NCBI RefSeq assembly: GCF_019599265.1 | Contig: NZ_JAHZTC010000030.1 | Span: 1-38,143 of the forward strand | DNA length: 38,143 nt | Source: Pontibacter sp. HSC-14F20 | GTDB lineage: Bacteria; Bacteroidota; Bacteroidia; Cytophagales; Hymenobacteraceae | Direction: 5' to 3' | Part shown: piece after piece, positions 1 to 8,178 of the stretch | Position numbering within the stretch: the stretch's first letter is position 1 | Layout of the letters: the number at the start of each line of letters is the position of its first letter | Translations under genes and position numbers: made by a program | Notes under the pieces: generated by a model | What the model saw: the letters and a program-made list of their open reading frames with translations, nothing else | What the model was told of the DNA's origin: nothing | Database searches by the model: none

Positions 1-44
1 TACAAGTGATCGTTCGGTTGGCCAGCACGACTTCTGATAATAAG

Positions 45-86
45 AGAAGCGATCAGGTAAAAACATGGTTTTACCTGATCGCTTCT
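45..86. terminator. 18-bp perfect hairpin, probable terminator
   Basis: An 18-nt arm at 45-62 (starts AGAAGCGATCAGG) pairs perfectly with 69-86 around a 6-nt loop. It lies downstream of the minus-strand transpeptidase gene and at the window edge, so it may end that transcript, one entering from the left, or both. There is no long T run outside the stem; the A/T pairs are inside the base of the loop side. Confidence 0.6.
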
Positions 87-166
87 AAGGGTTGCTCCTA
101 AATGAGGGACTTTTTCAGTGCCCTCCTGTTAATAAGGTGGCTTTTTCGTGTTAATATTTATCCGAA

Positions 167-982
167 TTAGGTATTCAAAGGAAGTGCATCCTGCAGGGCT
201 GCAAAACCTTCAACAGCCCGTTCTGTGTTCAGGTAGTCGGAGGTATAGGCTTTGTCTGCACTGTGAATATACAGCACAGTGTTGTCTTTGATCAGTTCAA
301 TCACGTCAGCGGAGATAGCCCGTGGTACAGCCGGGCACCCCAGACTGCGACCCAGTCGGCCGTACTGCTTCACAAAATTATCGCTCACATAGTCAGCGCC
401 GTGCAGCACGATGGCACGCTCCATCGCATTGGAATTATACTGCTCATCCATACCTGACAGGCGCAGCGAAAGCCCGTGCTTGCCATAATAAGTTTTATTT
501 GTCAGGTAGAAGCCCATGCTACTCATGTTAGAATTCGGCTCGTTCGAAAACTTCTCTGCTCTTACATTGCCAGTGTTGCGGCCATGCGCCACCAGGTTGT
601 TGTACAGCACCTTATTGGCATCCAGATCAATAATCCACATGCGCTTCAAATTGCTTGGCTTGGTAAAATCAACCACTGTCAGAATCTGCTTGTCTGTAGC
701 TGTTAACGCCTCCTGCTTAAAATTATGATAACCAGTATAGGCACGCTCAAATACACTATAAGATAGACCGGCCTTTTGCAATCCAGCGCTGTGATATACC
801 TGCTGCACATGCTCGTCGAAGGCAAGTTTCTTTTCAGCGAAAGACAGGCGGGCAAGTGAGGTGGAGGTGAGAAGGGTTTCGGTTGTGCGGGCCATCGGAT
901 CAGACTCGTCGGGTCGAGCCCCGCCAGGAGTGGCAACCAGCATGAAACTTAAGGCAAAAGAGGTGACAATAGCTCTTATCAT
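167..982 (-). CDS. Murein L,D-transpeptidase catalytic domain protein (YkuD_2 type)
   Basis: This is a 271-residue exported protein. Residues 1-22 form a signal peptide with a probable cut near GGA-RPD. The C-terminal half carries the YkuD_2 active-site block, HGADYVSDNFV followed by GRLGRSLGCPAVP near residues 190-220, with the nucleophile Cys in SLGCP and the partner His in LHGA. Proteins of this family act in the periplasm on peptidoglycan stem peptides, or are predicted to. The length is usual for the family. The gene stands alone, with a long hairpin beyond its stop and about 220 bp of free sequence upstream. Family assignment is firm; the exact reaction (3-3 cross-linking, protein attachment or hydrolysis) cannot be read from sequence. 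Confidence 0.9.
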   Translation of the reverse strand: MIRAIVTSFALSFMLVATPGGARPDESDPMARTTETLLTSTSLARLSFAEKKLAFDEHVQQVYHSAGLQKAGLSYSVFERAYTGYHNFKQEALTATDKQILTVVDFTKPSNLKRMWIIDLDANKVLYNNLVAHGRNTGNVRAEKFSNEPNSNMSSMGFYLTNKTYYGKHGLSLRLSGMDEQYNSNAMERAIVLHGADYVSDNFVKQYGRLGRSLGCPAVPRAISADVIELIKDNTVLYIHSADKAYTSDYLNTERAVEGFAALQDALPLNT

Positions 983-1250
983 AGGGTTAGTATTCTTATC
1001 AGGTTTTACGCAATTACTGTACTAACAGGGAAAAACACAACAATTGTTCCATTAGTCGGCGGTTTAATCCAATTTGCTACTCCATTAAGCTTCTGTGATA
1101 ACCAACAATTTCTAAACGATTCTATACCTGAATGTTAGTATAAAAAGCCCCCAAATTATTTTACGCTCAACTAGTTCCTTATTTATAAATTATCGCTTTT
1201 ACTTGTATGCCAAAGCCGGAAGCTGCAATTTTGAGTTAAGAAAAAAGCAC

Positions 1251-1640
1251 ATGAAACCGTATTTCTTCTATACCTTATTTTTGATCATGCTAATGGGCTG
1301 CGCTGACCCTGCCCGTATTGCAGGCTTCGACAGTGAGAAATGGCAACAAGACAGGAAAGGCTGCCAGGGGCAACGAAGCGCCATGGCAAATGACTTCGAC
1401 ACGATACGCCGTGAACTATACGGGCGACCGGAAGCAGAAGTAAAAGACATACTTGGCAAACCCGATGCGGAGCAACTCATGCGCCGGGGGCAGCGTGTGT
1501 TTATCTACTACCTTGAGCCCGGCTCACATTGTAACGAACGTAATAAACTTTCGGAGGCCAACCGGGCGGAGGTACGCTTCAATGCCCTCAGCAAGGTAAG
1601 TGAGATTACTTACCTGCGCCCTGTTCCCGGCTCAAAATAA
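1251..1640 (+). CDS. Small lipoprotein, possibly BamE/SmpA-like
   Basis: The start at 1251 is chosen over the longer frame from 1203 because it begins a clean lipoprotein signal, MKPYFFYTLFLIMLMGC, with Cys17 as the lipidation site and an A/G-rich stretch just upstream. The mature part is about 110 residues and soluble. It contains the pattern RRELYGRPEAEVKDILGKPD followed by a strand-rich end, which resembles the two-helix then sheet layout of BamE/SmpA domains (where L-G-x-P is typical). The resemblance is by eye only, so the function is unproven. The gene is monocistronic and shares a hairpin terminator with the convergent gene at 1693. Confidence 0.7.
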   Translation: MKPYFFYTLFLIMLMGCADPARIAGFDSEKWQQDRKGCQGQRSAMANDFDTIRRELYGRPEAEVKDILGKPDAEQLMRRGQRVFIYYLEPGSHCNERNKLSEANRAEVRFNALSKVSEITYLRPVPGSK

Positions 1641-1674
1641 AGCAGAAAGCCCACCTTATGGTGGGCTTTCTGCT
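1641..1674. terminator. Bidirectional terminator between convergent genes
   Basis: A perfect 15-bp stem, AGCAGAAAGCCCACC at 1641-1655 and its complement at 1660-1674, has a TTAT loop. It starts at the base after the stop of the plus-strand lipoprotein gene and lies 18 bp beyond the stop of the minus-strand gene at 1693, so it can serve both. Confidence 0.85.
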
Positions 1675-1692
1675 TATCGTAACGTCTTAAAA

Positions 1693-2091
1693 TTATTCTT
1701 CTTCCTTGCCGGTTAGCATGTTCACGTGCTGGCGTCCCTCCAGATCCAGGAAATGCTTGAGCTGTTTTTCGTCAAGTATGCCAGCCAGCACCTTGTCTAG
1801 CTCAATCTGTATTTCGCGGTAGGTACGCTGCAATTCAATCGGATCATCCTGTGTCAGTCCTGCTTCGGTCATGCGCTGGTACCGCTCTTCATGAAGCAGT
1901 TCTACCTGCATCAATTGCTCATCGCTCAGTTGCAGTTCCTGTTTCATTTCTAGTAGCGCCATTTGAGGGCCGCTCAAACTGATAGCCAGTACTTTAAGAT
2001 CAAGCTCGTCATCTGCCGCTCTTAGTCGCTGGGCTTCTGTGGTGCTTATAGCTAATGCTAATATAATTAATAGAGGTATAATTCTTTTCAT
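1693..2091 (-). CDS. Exported small helical protein, Spy/CpxP-like
   Basis: This is a 132-residue protein with a signal peptide (cut near STTEA-QRL). The mature part is almost wholly helical and charged, with the segment LQLSDEQLMQVELLHEERYQRM followed by a second helix ending in LDEKQLKHFLDLE. That spaced LS-x-x-Q pattern is what is seen in periplasmic LTxxQ (Spy/CpxP-like) proteins, which are envelope-stress chaperones in Proteobacteria. The identification rests on pattern only and the role is unknown. It ends in an acidic tail (GKEEE) and is followed by a shared bidirectional hairpin. Confidence 0.65.
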   Translation of the reverse strand: MKRIIPLLIILALAISTTEAQRLRAADDELDLKVLAISLSGPQMALLEMKQELQLSDEQLMQVELLHEERYQRMTEAGLTQDDPIELQRTYREIQIELDKVLAGILDEKQLKHFLDLEGRQHVNMLTGKEEE

Positions 2092-2405
2092 GGTATTCAG
2101 GTATTATGCCATCAAATGGCTACTCTTATGTTATATAGTGTTATGAACGGAATTATATTACTTTGGTTCTACCCAAACAGACACAATTTTTAGATTTTTC
2201 TAATAGCATCAATCAATGAAATTCGCGAACAAAAGGTATGTTTTCATGATGATATTAAACTATAAAAATAACTTGTATTCAAAAGCAGCTATATTGTAAC
2301 TAAGCACTTCGAGAATAGTATAAAAGGAAAACTCCTAAAATAGCATTTTTAACAGTGGCTTCCGGTTTCGCGATTGCGGCTCCCTCCATACAAAGTGAAA
2401 AAATC

Positions 2406-2636
2406 ATGAAGACAAAATATTATAATCCCAGTTTGCTTGAGGTTAATTTTGCAAAAGCGTTTCAGGACCTGGCGCAGCAGCTCGAAGACAAACTTGATGC
2501 AGGTAAAGTTGTCAATATCACGCCTATACATGATGCAGACAATCCCATGGTTATTTATAAACTTAAAGATGAGGAAGGTGATTTACATGAAGTAGTTGTA
2601 CAAATCATACAGCGGCCAGACAACCTCGTAAGTTGA
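2406..2636 (+). CDS. Hypothetical small soluble protein (76 aa)
   Basis: I do not recognise this family. Reading from the internal Met at 2406 gives a 76-residue acidic protein with an amphipathic helix (FAKAFQDLAQQLEDKL) followed by two or three beta strands, with no signal peptide or membrane segment. An upstream Met at 2355 would add 17 unconvincing residues, and an A-rich stretch precedes 2406. A strong terminator 17 bp after the stop supports a real transcript. Confidence 0.6.
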   Translation: MKTKYYNPSLLEVNFAKAFQDLAQQLEDKLDAGKVVNITPIHDADNPMVIYKLKDEEGDLHEVVVQIIQRPDNLVS

Positions 2637-2652
2637 TCTGGCAATAAAATCC

Positions 2653-2696
2653 AAAAAGAGAGGCGGCCTGGTAAACTCCAGGCCGCCTCTCTTTTT
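2653..2696. terminator. Strong bidirectional terminator
   Basis: A 19-bp perfect stem at 2653-2671 and 2678-2696 with a 6-nt loop begins with an A run and ends with a T run, so either strand reads as GC hairpin plus U tract. It separates the small plus-strand gene at 2406 from the minus-strand DUF4199 gene at 2735. Confidence 0.9.
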
Positions 2697-2734
2697 ATAA
2701 CCACGGGTATAAATCAGTTTTAAATGCTGCCGGA

Positions 2735-3229
2735 TCAGGGGCTGCCGGGCACCTTGTGGTCTTGTCTTTTAAACCACTGCATGGCGATGAAAGAAACCAT
2801 GAAGCCCGAAATCACACCTTCCAGCATCAACACCATAAAAATGACAATACCCGGTGTGATGGCCATTCGATCACCGAAGAACTGCTCACCGGCCAGCACT
2901 TTTAATAGCCTGTCATCAAAGGCTTTAATATAAACAACCATAAACACGGCGAACAGCACGGTTGCCAGAACCGAGGTAATGATGCCTGCTCCTAAGCCCT
3001 CGAAATAACCGATATTACCCTGTCTCATTTTTTTGAAGGCCCGAATGGCTAAGGTAACACCGACTGCCATGATCAGGCCGTTCAAAAAGCGTAACTCAAT
3101 GATATGCTCCAGGCCAATGAGCTTCATCAGCAAAAAGTAACCGATTAATGAGAGTGCCGTGAACAAGCCGTATTTAAGGCCAATTTTTTCCATAGTGGGT
3201 GCTTGCAGTGTCTGTTGAATTGATTCCAT
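2735..3229 (-). CDS. DUF4199 family integral membrane protein
   Basis: This 164-residue protein has four predicted membrane helices, at roughly residues 20-40, 47-65, 80-105 and 120-150. It shows the DUF4199 layout common in Bacteroidota: a K-x-G-L-x-x-A start, a short cytoplasmic loop RAFKKMRQGNIGYFEG, and a final helix ending in MQWFKR. The function of the family is unknown. The next gene upstream (3245-3715) encodes a paralogue only 15 bp away, so the two are probably one transcription unit, and the proteins may pair in the membrane. Confidence 0.8.
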   Translation of the reverse strand: MESIQQTLQAPTMEKIGLKYGLFTALSLIGYFLLMKLIGLEHIIELRFLNGLIMAVGVTLAIRAFKKMRQGNIGYFEGLGAGIITSVLATVLFAVFMVVYIKAFDDRLLKVLAGEQFFGDRMAITPGIVIFMVLMLEGVISGFMVSFIAMQWFKRQDHKVPGSP

Positions 3230-3244
3230 TAAGAAACGCTTCGC

Positions 3245-3715
3245 TTAGATACGCTCCGGCATAGCGTGGTCGGCACGCTTGAACCATTGCATGGCCACAA
3301 ACGCGATCAGGAAGCCCGGGATGGTACCGTAAATAATCGTCAGCACAAAAAGTGATAGCACCGACAAACTAACCGGGAACAGGGAACTCGTTTGCAGACT
3401 GGCCAGGTATGCTGTGTCCAATACGGTAACATAAACAACCAGGAAAAGCGCCAGAATGGTAGAGGAAACCACACCGGTGGTGGCCCCGATCGCCAGGCCC
3501 TGAAAGTAGTTGATGTTACCTCCTTTCGCTTTTTTGAACTGCGAAATAGCAACCGTTATACCTACGATTAGAAAGATCGCACTCAGAAACGAAAGCTCAA
3601 TCCTGTTCTGTAAGTCCAGCAGACGCATGATCAGGAAAAAAAGTACGTGTGCTATACCTACGAAAATACCATACTTCAGCGATACCTTTTGATAGGTGAT
3701 TTTTGAAAGTGCCAT
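3245..3715 (-). CDS. DUF4199 family integral membrane protein, paralogue of its neighbour
   Basis: This 156-residue protein has four predicted helices and the same landmarks as the gene at 2735: KYGIF near the start, FKKAKGGNINYFQGLAIG in the middle, and FVAMQWFKRADH at the end. It is the promoter-proximal member of the pair. The two copies differ across most of the hydrophobic positions, so the duplication is old. The role is unknown. Confidence 0.8.
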   Translation of the reverse strand: MALSKITYQKVSLKYGIFVGIAHVLFFLIMRLLDLQNRIELSFLSAIFLIVGITVAISQFKKAKGGNINYFQGLAIGATTGVVSSTILALFLVVYVTVLDTAYLASLQTSSLFPVSLSVLSLFVLTIIYGTIPGFLIAFVAMQWFKRADHAMPERI

Positions 3716-3976
3716 ATGTATACTGTTTTAATAAGAATCCTTAGTTTTTAAAAATGAACAGATTAGTTGCATGATTGGTTATGAAAAAGAGCTTGTTGTT
3801 CACGAAGCTCCTCAAAGCAGGTGCAATCTGCCGTATATAATTAAATCAATATACTAGAGAATGTGGCGTGGCGTTGTGATTTGAGCCATAAATTTTTCGA
3901 AATGCATCCCGAAGCGCTTCATTTCAAAGCAATTAACACGCCCTCTGCAAACGCTTAGCCTATTGGTTTACAGCAA
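3716..3976. other. Divergent intergenic region
   Basis: This AT-rich spacer separates the DUF4199 pair from the ABC-F gene. Apart from the promoter listed at 3977-4011 I see no ORF, repeat or RNA-like structure in it. Confidence 0.5.
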
Positions 3977-4011
3977 TTTGAAAAAAAGACGGTTTTTATT
4001 TCGTAATTTTG
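3977..4011 (+). promoter_or_regulatory. Bacteroidota-type promoter of the ABC-F gene
   Basis: TTTG at 3977-3980 and TAATTTTG at 4004-4011 match the -33 (TTTG) and -7 (TAnnTTTG) elements used by the Bacteroidota primary sigma factor, with 23 nt between them. The start codon is 38 bp after the -7 box. Confidence 0.7.
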
Positions 4012-4048
4012 CACCGCAATCGTTTCATATACTCATTTTTAGCTATCT

Positions 4049-5674
4049 ATGATCAGCACCAACAATGTAAGCCTGTCCTATGGCAAGCGTACCCTGTTTG
4101 AAGATGTAACCATCAAGTTTATGCCCGGCAACTGCTATGGCCTTATCGGAGCTAATGGTGCGGGCAAATCCACGTTCCTGAAAATTCTTTCCGGCGAGAT
4201 TGACCCCAACACCGGCACGGTAGAAATTCCGGCCAATGCCCGCCTGGCCGTACTGAAGCAGAACCACTTCGAGTACGACGAGTCTCAAGTACTGCTGACG
4301 GTAATTATGGGCCACAAGCGCCTGTTCGACATCATGCAGGAAAAAGATGCCATCTACGCCAAAGAAGATTTTTCTGAGGCTGACGGCGTACGTGCTGCTG
4401 AACTGGAAGGCGAATTCGCTGACCTGGAAGGCTGGAATGCTGAGTATGAGGCGGCTGAACTCCTGAGCGGACTTGGCATCAGCGAAGACCTGCACTACGC
4501 CCTGATGAAAGATCTGAGCGGGAGCGAGAAGGTACGTGTGCTCCTGGCGCAGGCCCTGTTTGGCAACCCGGACATCCTCCTGCTCGACGAACCAACCAAC
4601 CACCTGGACGCTGAGTCGATCATGTGGCTGGAGAACTTCCTGGATAACTTCCAGAACACCGTGATCGTCGTATCGCACGACCGTCACTTCCTAGACGCCG
4701 TGTGTACGCACGTGGCCGACATTGACTTTGGCAAGATCAAAATGTTTGCCGGTAATTATGGTTTCTGGTACCAGTCAAGCCAGCTGGCTTTGAAACAGCG
4801 TTCTGATGCCAATAAGAAGACTGAAGATAAGCGTAAAGAACTGGAAGAATTCATCCGCCGCTTCAGCGCCAATGCTTCCAAGTCGAAGCAGGCTACTTCA
4901 CGTGCCAAATTACTTGAGAAACTGACCGTAGAAGACATTCAACCGTCCTCACGCAAGTACCCTTATATCGCCTTCAAGCCTGAGCGCGAAGCCGGTAACC
5001 AGATCCTGCACGTGGATAACCTGAGCAAGTCAATCGACGGGCAGCCGCTCTTCACAAATATCTCTTTTATGATAGACAAGGGAGATAAGATTGCGGTAAT
5101 CGGTCGTAACGACATCGCCGCCTCTACTTTCTTCAAGATCCTTTTTGAGGAAGATCAGGCTGATTCAGGAGAATTTAAGTGGGGCACTACGATAACAGCT
5201 TCCTTCTTCCCGAAAGACAATCAGGAATTTTTCGACACAGATCTGAATCTGGTAGACTGGTTGCGCCAGTATTCTGTAGAGAAAGACGAAAGCTTTATTC
5301 GTGGCTTCCTGGGGCGCATGCTGTTCTCAGGCGAGGAGTCACTTAAGAAAGCCAATGTATTGTCAGGTGGCGAGAAAGTACGCTGTATGTTCTCCCGCAT
5401 GATGCTGCAGTCAGGTAACGTGCTCGTGTTTGATGAACCAACCAACCACCTGGACCTGGAGTCGATCACGGCGCTGAACAACTCCCTGCGCGATTTTGAT
5501 GGCACGATCCTGTTCTCTTCGCATGACTTGCAGTTTGTCGACACGATCGCTAACCGCATCATCGAACTGACACCGCGCGGTATCATCGACAAGCGTATGG
5601 GCTACGAGGAATATCTGTCTGACGATAACATCAAGGAGTTGCGCAAGAAAATGTATGCCACAGCCAAGGTATAG
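4049..5674 (+). CDS. ABC-F family ATP-binding protein (YbiT-like)
   Basis: This 541-residue soluble protein has two ABC ATPase domains in tandem and no membrane part, the ABC-F layout. These proteins act on ribosomes. Domain 1 (about 1-245) has Walker A GANGAGKST, signature LSGSEKVR and Walker B ILLLDEPTNHLD. A charged linker (about 250-310) corresponds to the P-site tRNA interaction motif. Domain 2 has signature LSGGEKVR and Walker B VLVFDEPTNHLD, but its Walker A reads G352-RNDIA-A358-ST, with the conserved Gly and Lys both replaced by Ala. The ATP site built from Walker A1 and signature 2 is intact; the other looks degenerate. Closest in look to YbiT; antibiotic protection is not implied. 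A barrel-like gene follows after 36 bp. Confidence 0.9.
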   Translation: MISTNNVSLSYGKRTLFEDVTIKFMPGNCYGLIGANGAGKSTFLKILSGEIDPNTGTVEIPANARLAVLKQNHFEYDESQVLLTVIMGHKRLFDIMQEKDAIYAKEDFSEADGVRAAELEGEFADLEGWNAEYEAAELLSGLGISEDLHYALMKDLSGSEKVRVLLAQALFGNPDILLLDEPTNHLDAESIMWLENFLDNFQNTVIVVSHDRHFLDAVCTHVADIDFGKIKMFAGNYGFWYQSSQLALKQRSDANKKTEDKRKELEEFIRRFSANASKSKQATSRAKLLEKLTVEDIQPSSRKYPYIAFKPEREAGNQILHVDNLSKSIDGQPLFTNISFMIDKGDKIAVIGRNDIAASTFFKILFEEDQADSGEFKWGTTITASFFPKDNQEFFDTDLNLVDWLRQYSVEKDESFIRGFLGRMLFSGEESLKKANVLSGGEKVRCMFSRMMLQSGNVLVFDEPTNHLDLESITALNNSLRDFDGTILFSSHDLQFVDTIANRIIELTPRGIIDKRMGYEEYLSDDNIKELRKKMYATAKV

Positions 5675-5710
5675 CGTATATACCTGCGACAACCTGTAAT
5701 TAAACAAGAT

Positions 5711-6391
5711 ATGCCGCTACGCTATAGCTACAAATTACTGATACTGATATTGTGCTGCCTGCTGGGCAGCACTGCGGTCATGGCCCAAGTTGAGCCTGAT
5801 ACGGTGCGCCGCAAACGCGAGCTACCTACAAGACCGACTGCAGAGCCACAACAGCAGCAACAGCCTCGCGTTACCCAACCGCAGCCGGAAGTTATTCAGC
5901 CACAGGTGGTGCGTCAGGGTGAGGAAGCTCCACAAGCGCTGATTGACCGCATGTTCTGGGGCGGGAGTTTCGGTCTGCAGTTTGGTACCTTTACAAACAT
6001 CTCGCTCTTGCCGGTAGTCGGGTATCGTGCCACCGAAACGTTTTGGCTAGGTATAGGCGGAGTGTACCATTATCGGAGATTCAGGGGAGAGAGTATGCAC
6101 AACTACGGTGGTCGTGTTTTCGCCCAACAGCAGATCTTCGATAATTTCCTGATTCACGGAGAGTATGAGCAGTTGAGTGTTGAGCTGCCTTTAATGAATT
6201 ACAATACCGGTGTGTATGAATTCAGCAGGCGCTTTATAGGTTTACCTATGGCCGGCCTCGGCTACAGGCAGCGGATCGGCGAACGGGGTGCTGCAGACAT
6301 CCTGCTACTTTACAACTTCAATGATTCTTACGCTTCTCCTTACTCTAACCCGGTCATCAGGGCAGGTTTTAGTTTTCCATTCAGAAGATAA
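5711..6391 (+). CDS. Exported protein with Pro/Gln-rich linker and beta-barrel-like domain
   Basis: This 226-residue protein has a signal peptide (cut near TAVMA-QVE). Residues 27-75 are a low-complexity linker rich in Q, P, R and E. The remaining 150 residues alternate hydrophobic and polar positions with many aromatic and Gly residues, and end in IRAGFSFPFRR, the strand-and-aromatic ending seen in outer-membrane barrels. I do not recognise a named family. The gene starts 36 bp after the ABC-F stop with no terminator between, so the two may be cotranscribed. Outer-membrane location is an inference. Confidence 0.65.
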   Translation: MPLRYSYKLLILILCCLLGSTAVMAQVEPDTVRRKRELPTRPTAEPQQQQQPRVTQPQPEVIQPQVVRQGEEAPQALIDRMFWGGSFGLQFGTFTNISLLPVVGYRATETFWLGIGGVYHYRRFRGESMHNYGGRVFAQQQIFDNFLIHGEYEQLSVELPLMNYNTGVYEFSRRFIGLPMAGLGYRQRIGERGAADILLLYNFNDSYASPYSNPVIRAGFSFPFRR

Positions 6392-6405
6392 GCACAGGTA
6401 TAAGG

Positions 6406-6457
6406 TACAAAAACAGAAAAGGCTGCAAATTTCTTTGCAGCCTTTTCTGTTTTTGTA
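6406..6457. terminator. 24-bp perfect bidirectional terminator
   Basis: Arms at 6406-6429 and 6434-6457 pair over 24 bp with a 4-nt loop (TTTC). The stem contains both a GC core (GGCTGCAAA) and A/T tracts (ACAAAAACAG) so it reads as a terminator from both strands. It separates convergent genes. Confidence 0.9.
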
Positions 6458-6466
6458 GTATTAGTA

Positions 6467-6616
6467 TTAGCCCCGTATGAGTCGTAGCAGTACCACGATC
6501 ACAGCGATCACCAATAAGATGTGAATCAATCCACCAACGGCATCAGGGAATCCCAGGAATCCGATCAGCCAAAAGATTACTAGCACAACGGCTATGATAT
6601 ACAATAAATTTCCCAT
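6467..6616 (-). CDS. lmo0937-type mini membrane protein, copy 1
   Basis: This is a 49-residue protein, MGNLLYIIAVVLVIFWLIGF to LLRLIRG, made of two hydrophobic helices joined by a short turn (PDAVGG). The start at 6616 is chosen because the same MGNLLY start is shared with the tandem copy upstream; a longer reading to 6691 adds an unrelated tail that runs into the other gene. The lmo0937/DUF5670 family is widespread and of unknown function, often linked to stress. Copy 2 lies 67 bp upstream on the same strand. Confidence 0.8.
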   Translation of the reverse strand: MGNLLYIIAVVLVIFWLIGFLGFPDAVGGLIHILLVIAVIVVLLRLIRG

Positions 6617-6838
6617 AGTTTTAAATATTTTAATTTCGAAAATATAGTCTGTTACCCTATCTAACGTAGTTCTGCTATATAGGTTAAGCACTTCGTATCA
6701 GCCGCAGTAAAACCGCGATAACAGCAAGCACTAATAGTACGTGGATAATTCCACCAACGGCATCAGGAAACCCAAGGAATCCGATCAGCCAAAAGATTAC
6801 TAGCACAACGGCTATGATATACAGTAAATTTCCCATAG
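6531..6838. repeat. Tandem duplication, 220-bp period
   Basis: DNA at 6531-6618 recurs at 6751-6838 with about four mismatches in 88 bases, including a stretch of nearly 50 identical bases. The unit spans the start and first two thirds of the two mini membrane genes. Outside it, towards their 3' ends, the copies have diverged clearly more. Confidence 0.8.
6684..6836 (-). CDS. lmo0937-type mini membrane protein, copy 2
   Basis: This 50-residue ORF is short and easily missed. It reads MGNLLYIIAVVLVIFWLIGF, then LGFPDAVGG, a second hydrophobic helix and the end LIRSA. The first 29 residues equal those of copy 1 and only the second helix and tail differ. Together the copies look like a recent tandem duplication, in which the 5' half of the gene stayed nearly identical at the DNA level. 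It is probably the promoter-proximal gene. Confidence 0.8.
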   Translation of the reverse strand: MGNLLYIIAVVLVIFWLIGFLGFPDAVGGIIHVLLVLAVIAVLLRLIRSA

Positions 6839-7230
6839 TTGTTTTGTTTTAATTTCTCCTTTTCAATGCATTGAAAGCAAAACCGTCTGCTTGGCTTTCC
6901 AAACCGGCTGTTAACCGGCTTTGCATTTTTTTGTTTTAAGCTTTTTACGGGGCCTATACTTTAAAGGATGTATATAATCGCATTTTTTTGTATACTTCGC
7001 TTAAACATTATATAAAGCAGGTATTCAGCCAGACAGAAAACACCCCTCTATCCTTTTGATTTACAGCTAAAAAGCCACTTATCGCAGAAATAAAATTGAC
7101 TGCTATAATTTTGTATAGAATATTAACTATACCCGGTACCCTATAGTTGGCGACCGATCTCATCTGAGCTCATAAAATAAAAGTATTCCAAGAGAAATGT
7201 TTTTAAAACCGATGTTTGTCTGAATTCTGT
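6839..7230. other. AT-rich intergenic region
   Basis: About 390 bp without any supportable gene lie between the divergent mini membrane gene and the acyl-CoA dehydrogenase gene. Both promoters must be here. I see no strong hairpin or repeat. Confidence 0.4.
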
Positions 7231-7238
7231 TAGCTTTG
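7231..7238 (+). promoter_or_regulatory. Possible -7 box for the hydroxyacyl-CoA dehydrogenase gene
   Basis: TAGCTTTG matches TAnnTTTG and lies 32 bp before the start codon. The nearest upstream TTTG (7215-7218) is too close, so the -33 element is weak or absent. Confidence 0.4.
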
Positions 7239-7270
7239 TAATGGATTTTTAACTATACGCATACATCTCT

Positions 7271-8176
7271 ATGAAGAAAATAGCAGTCATTGGTTCGGGC
7301 ACTATGGGCAACGGTATAGCCCACGTATTTGCTCAGAATGGTTTTCCTGTTTCACTGGTTGACATTTCGGAGGAGGCACTTAACAAGGCGCTTGCTACTA
7401 TTACTAAAAACCTTGACCGCATCATGGCCAAAGGCAACCTGACGGAGGCGCAGAAGAGCCAGACCCTGGACCGTATCACCACTTATACCGATATGAAGCA
7501 GGGTGTGCAGGAGGCTGATCTGATCGTGGAAGCAGCCACTGAAAATGTGGACCTGAAGCTGAAGATCTTTAGAGACCTAGACGCTTTCGCCAAACCTGAC
7601 GCAATACTCGCCAGCAACACCTCCTCTATTTCTATTACAAAGATCGCCTCTGTCACCAACCGCCCGGACAAGGTAATTGGTATGCACTTCATGAATCCGG
7701 TGCCGGTGATGAAACTGGTCGAGATCATCCGGGGCTACTCTACTTCTGACGAAGTAACCAACCAGGTGATGGACATGTCGCTGCAGTTGGGCAAGGTACC
7801 GACTGAGTGCAACGACTACCCGGGCTTTGTGGCAAACCGCATTTTAATGCCAATGATCAACGAGGCGATCTACTCTTTATATGAAGGCGTGGCCGGTGTG
7901 GAAGAGATCGATACGATTATGAAGTTAGGTATGGCGCACCCGATGGGACCGCTGCAACTGGCCGACTTTATTGGTCTGGACGTTTGTCTTTCTATCCTGC
8001 ATGTGCTGCACGAGGGCTTTGGTAATCCGAAGTACGCTCCATGCCCGCTGCTGGTGAATATGGTGCAGGCAGGTCATAAAGGCGTGAAGTCAGGACAGGG
8101 CTTCTATTCCTGGACACACGGCAACAAAGAACTGATTGTGGCAGACCGATTCAAGAAAAAGCATTTCGTGCAATAA
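7271..8176 (+). CDS. 3-hydroxybutyryl-CoA (3-hydroxyacyl-CoA) dehydrogenase
   Basis: This 301-residue cytoplasmic enzyme oxidises (3S)-hydroxyacyl-CoA to 3-oxoacyl-CoA with NAD(P)+, in fatty acid or butanoate metabolism. The Rossmann domain starts at once with VIGSGTMGNGIA (GxGxxG, residues 8-13) and the acidic VDIS at the end of beta 2. The substrate part has SNTSS (115-119), GMHFMNPVPVMKLVEII with catalytic His139 and Glu151, and GFVANRI with the conserved Asn. The C-terminal helical domain carries GMAHPMGPLQLADFIGLD. The length fits the single-function family (Hbd/PaaH type). A VOC protein gene follows after 2 bp, indicating an operon. Confidence 0.95.
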   Translation: MKKIAVIGSGTMGNGIAHVFAQNGFPVSLVDISEEALNKALATITKNLDRIMAKGNLTEAQKSQTLDRITTYTDMKQGVQEADLIVEAATENVDLKLKIFRDLDAFAKPDAILASNTSSISITKIASVTNRPDKVIGMHFMNPVPVMKLVEIIRGYSTSDEVTNQVMDMSLQLGKVPTECNDYPGFVANRILMPMINEAIYSLYEGVAGVEEIDTIMKLGMAHPMGPLQLADFIGLDVCLSILHVLHEGFGNPKYAPCPLLVNMVQAGHKGVKSGQGFYSWTHGNKELIVADRFKKKHFVQ

Positions 8177-8178
8177 TC

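Noticed and set aside
104..125. GAGGG...CCCTC as a terminator of the transpeptidase gene
   Set aside because: Only 5 bp of stem with a 12-nt loop; the 18-bp hairpin at 45-86 is a far better candidate.
4043..4687. A 214-codon open frame on the minus strand
   Set aside because: It lies opposite the conserved start of the ABC-F gene, has no recognisable motif and is explained by the codon use of the real gene.
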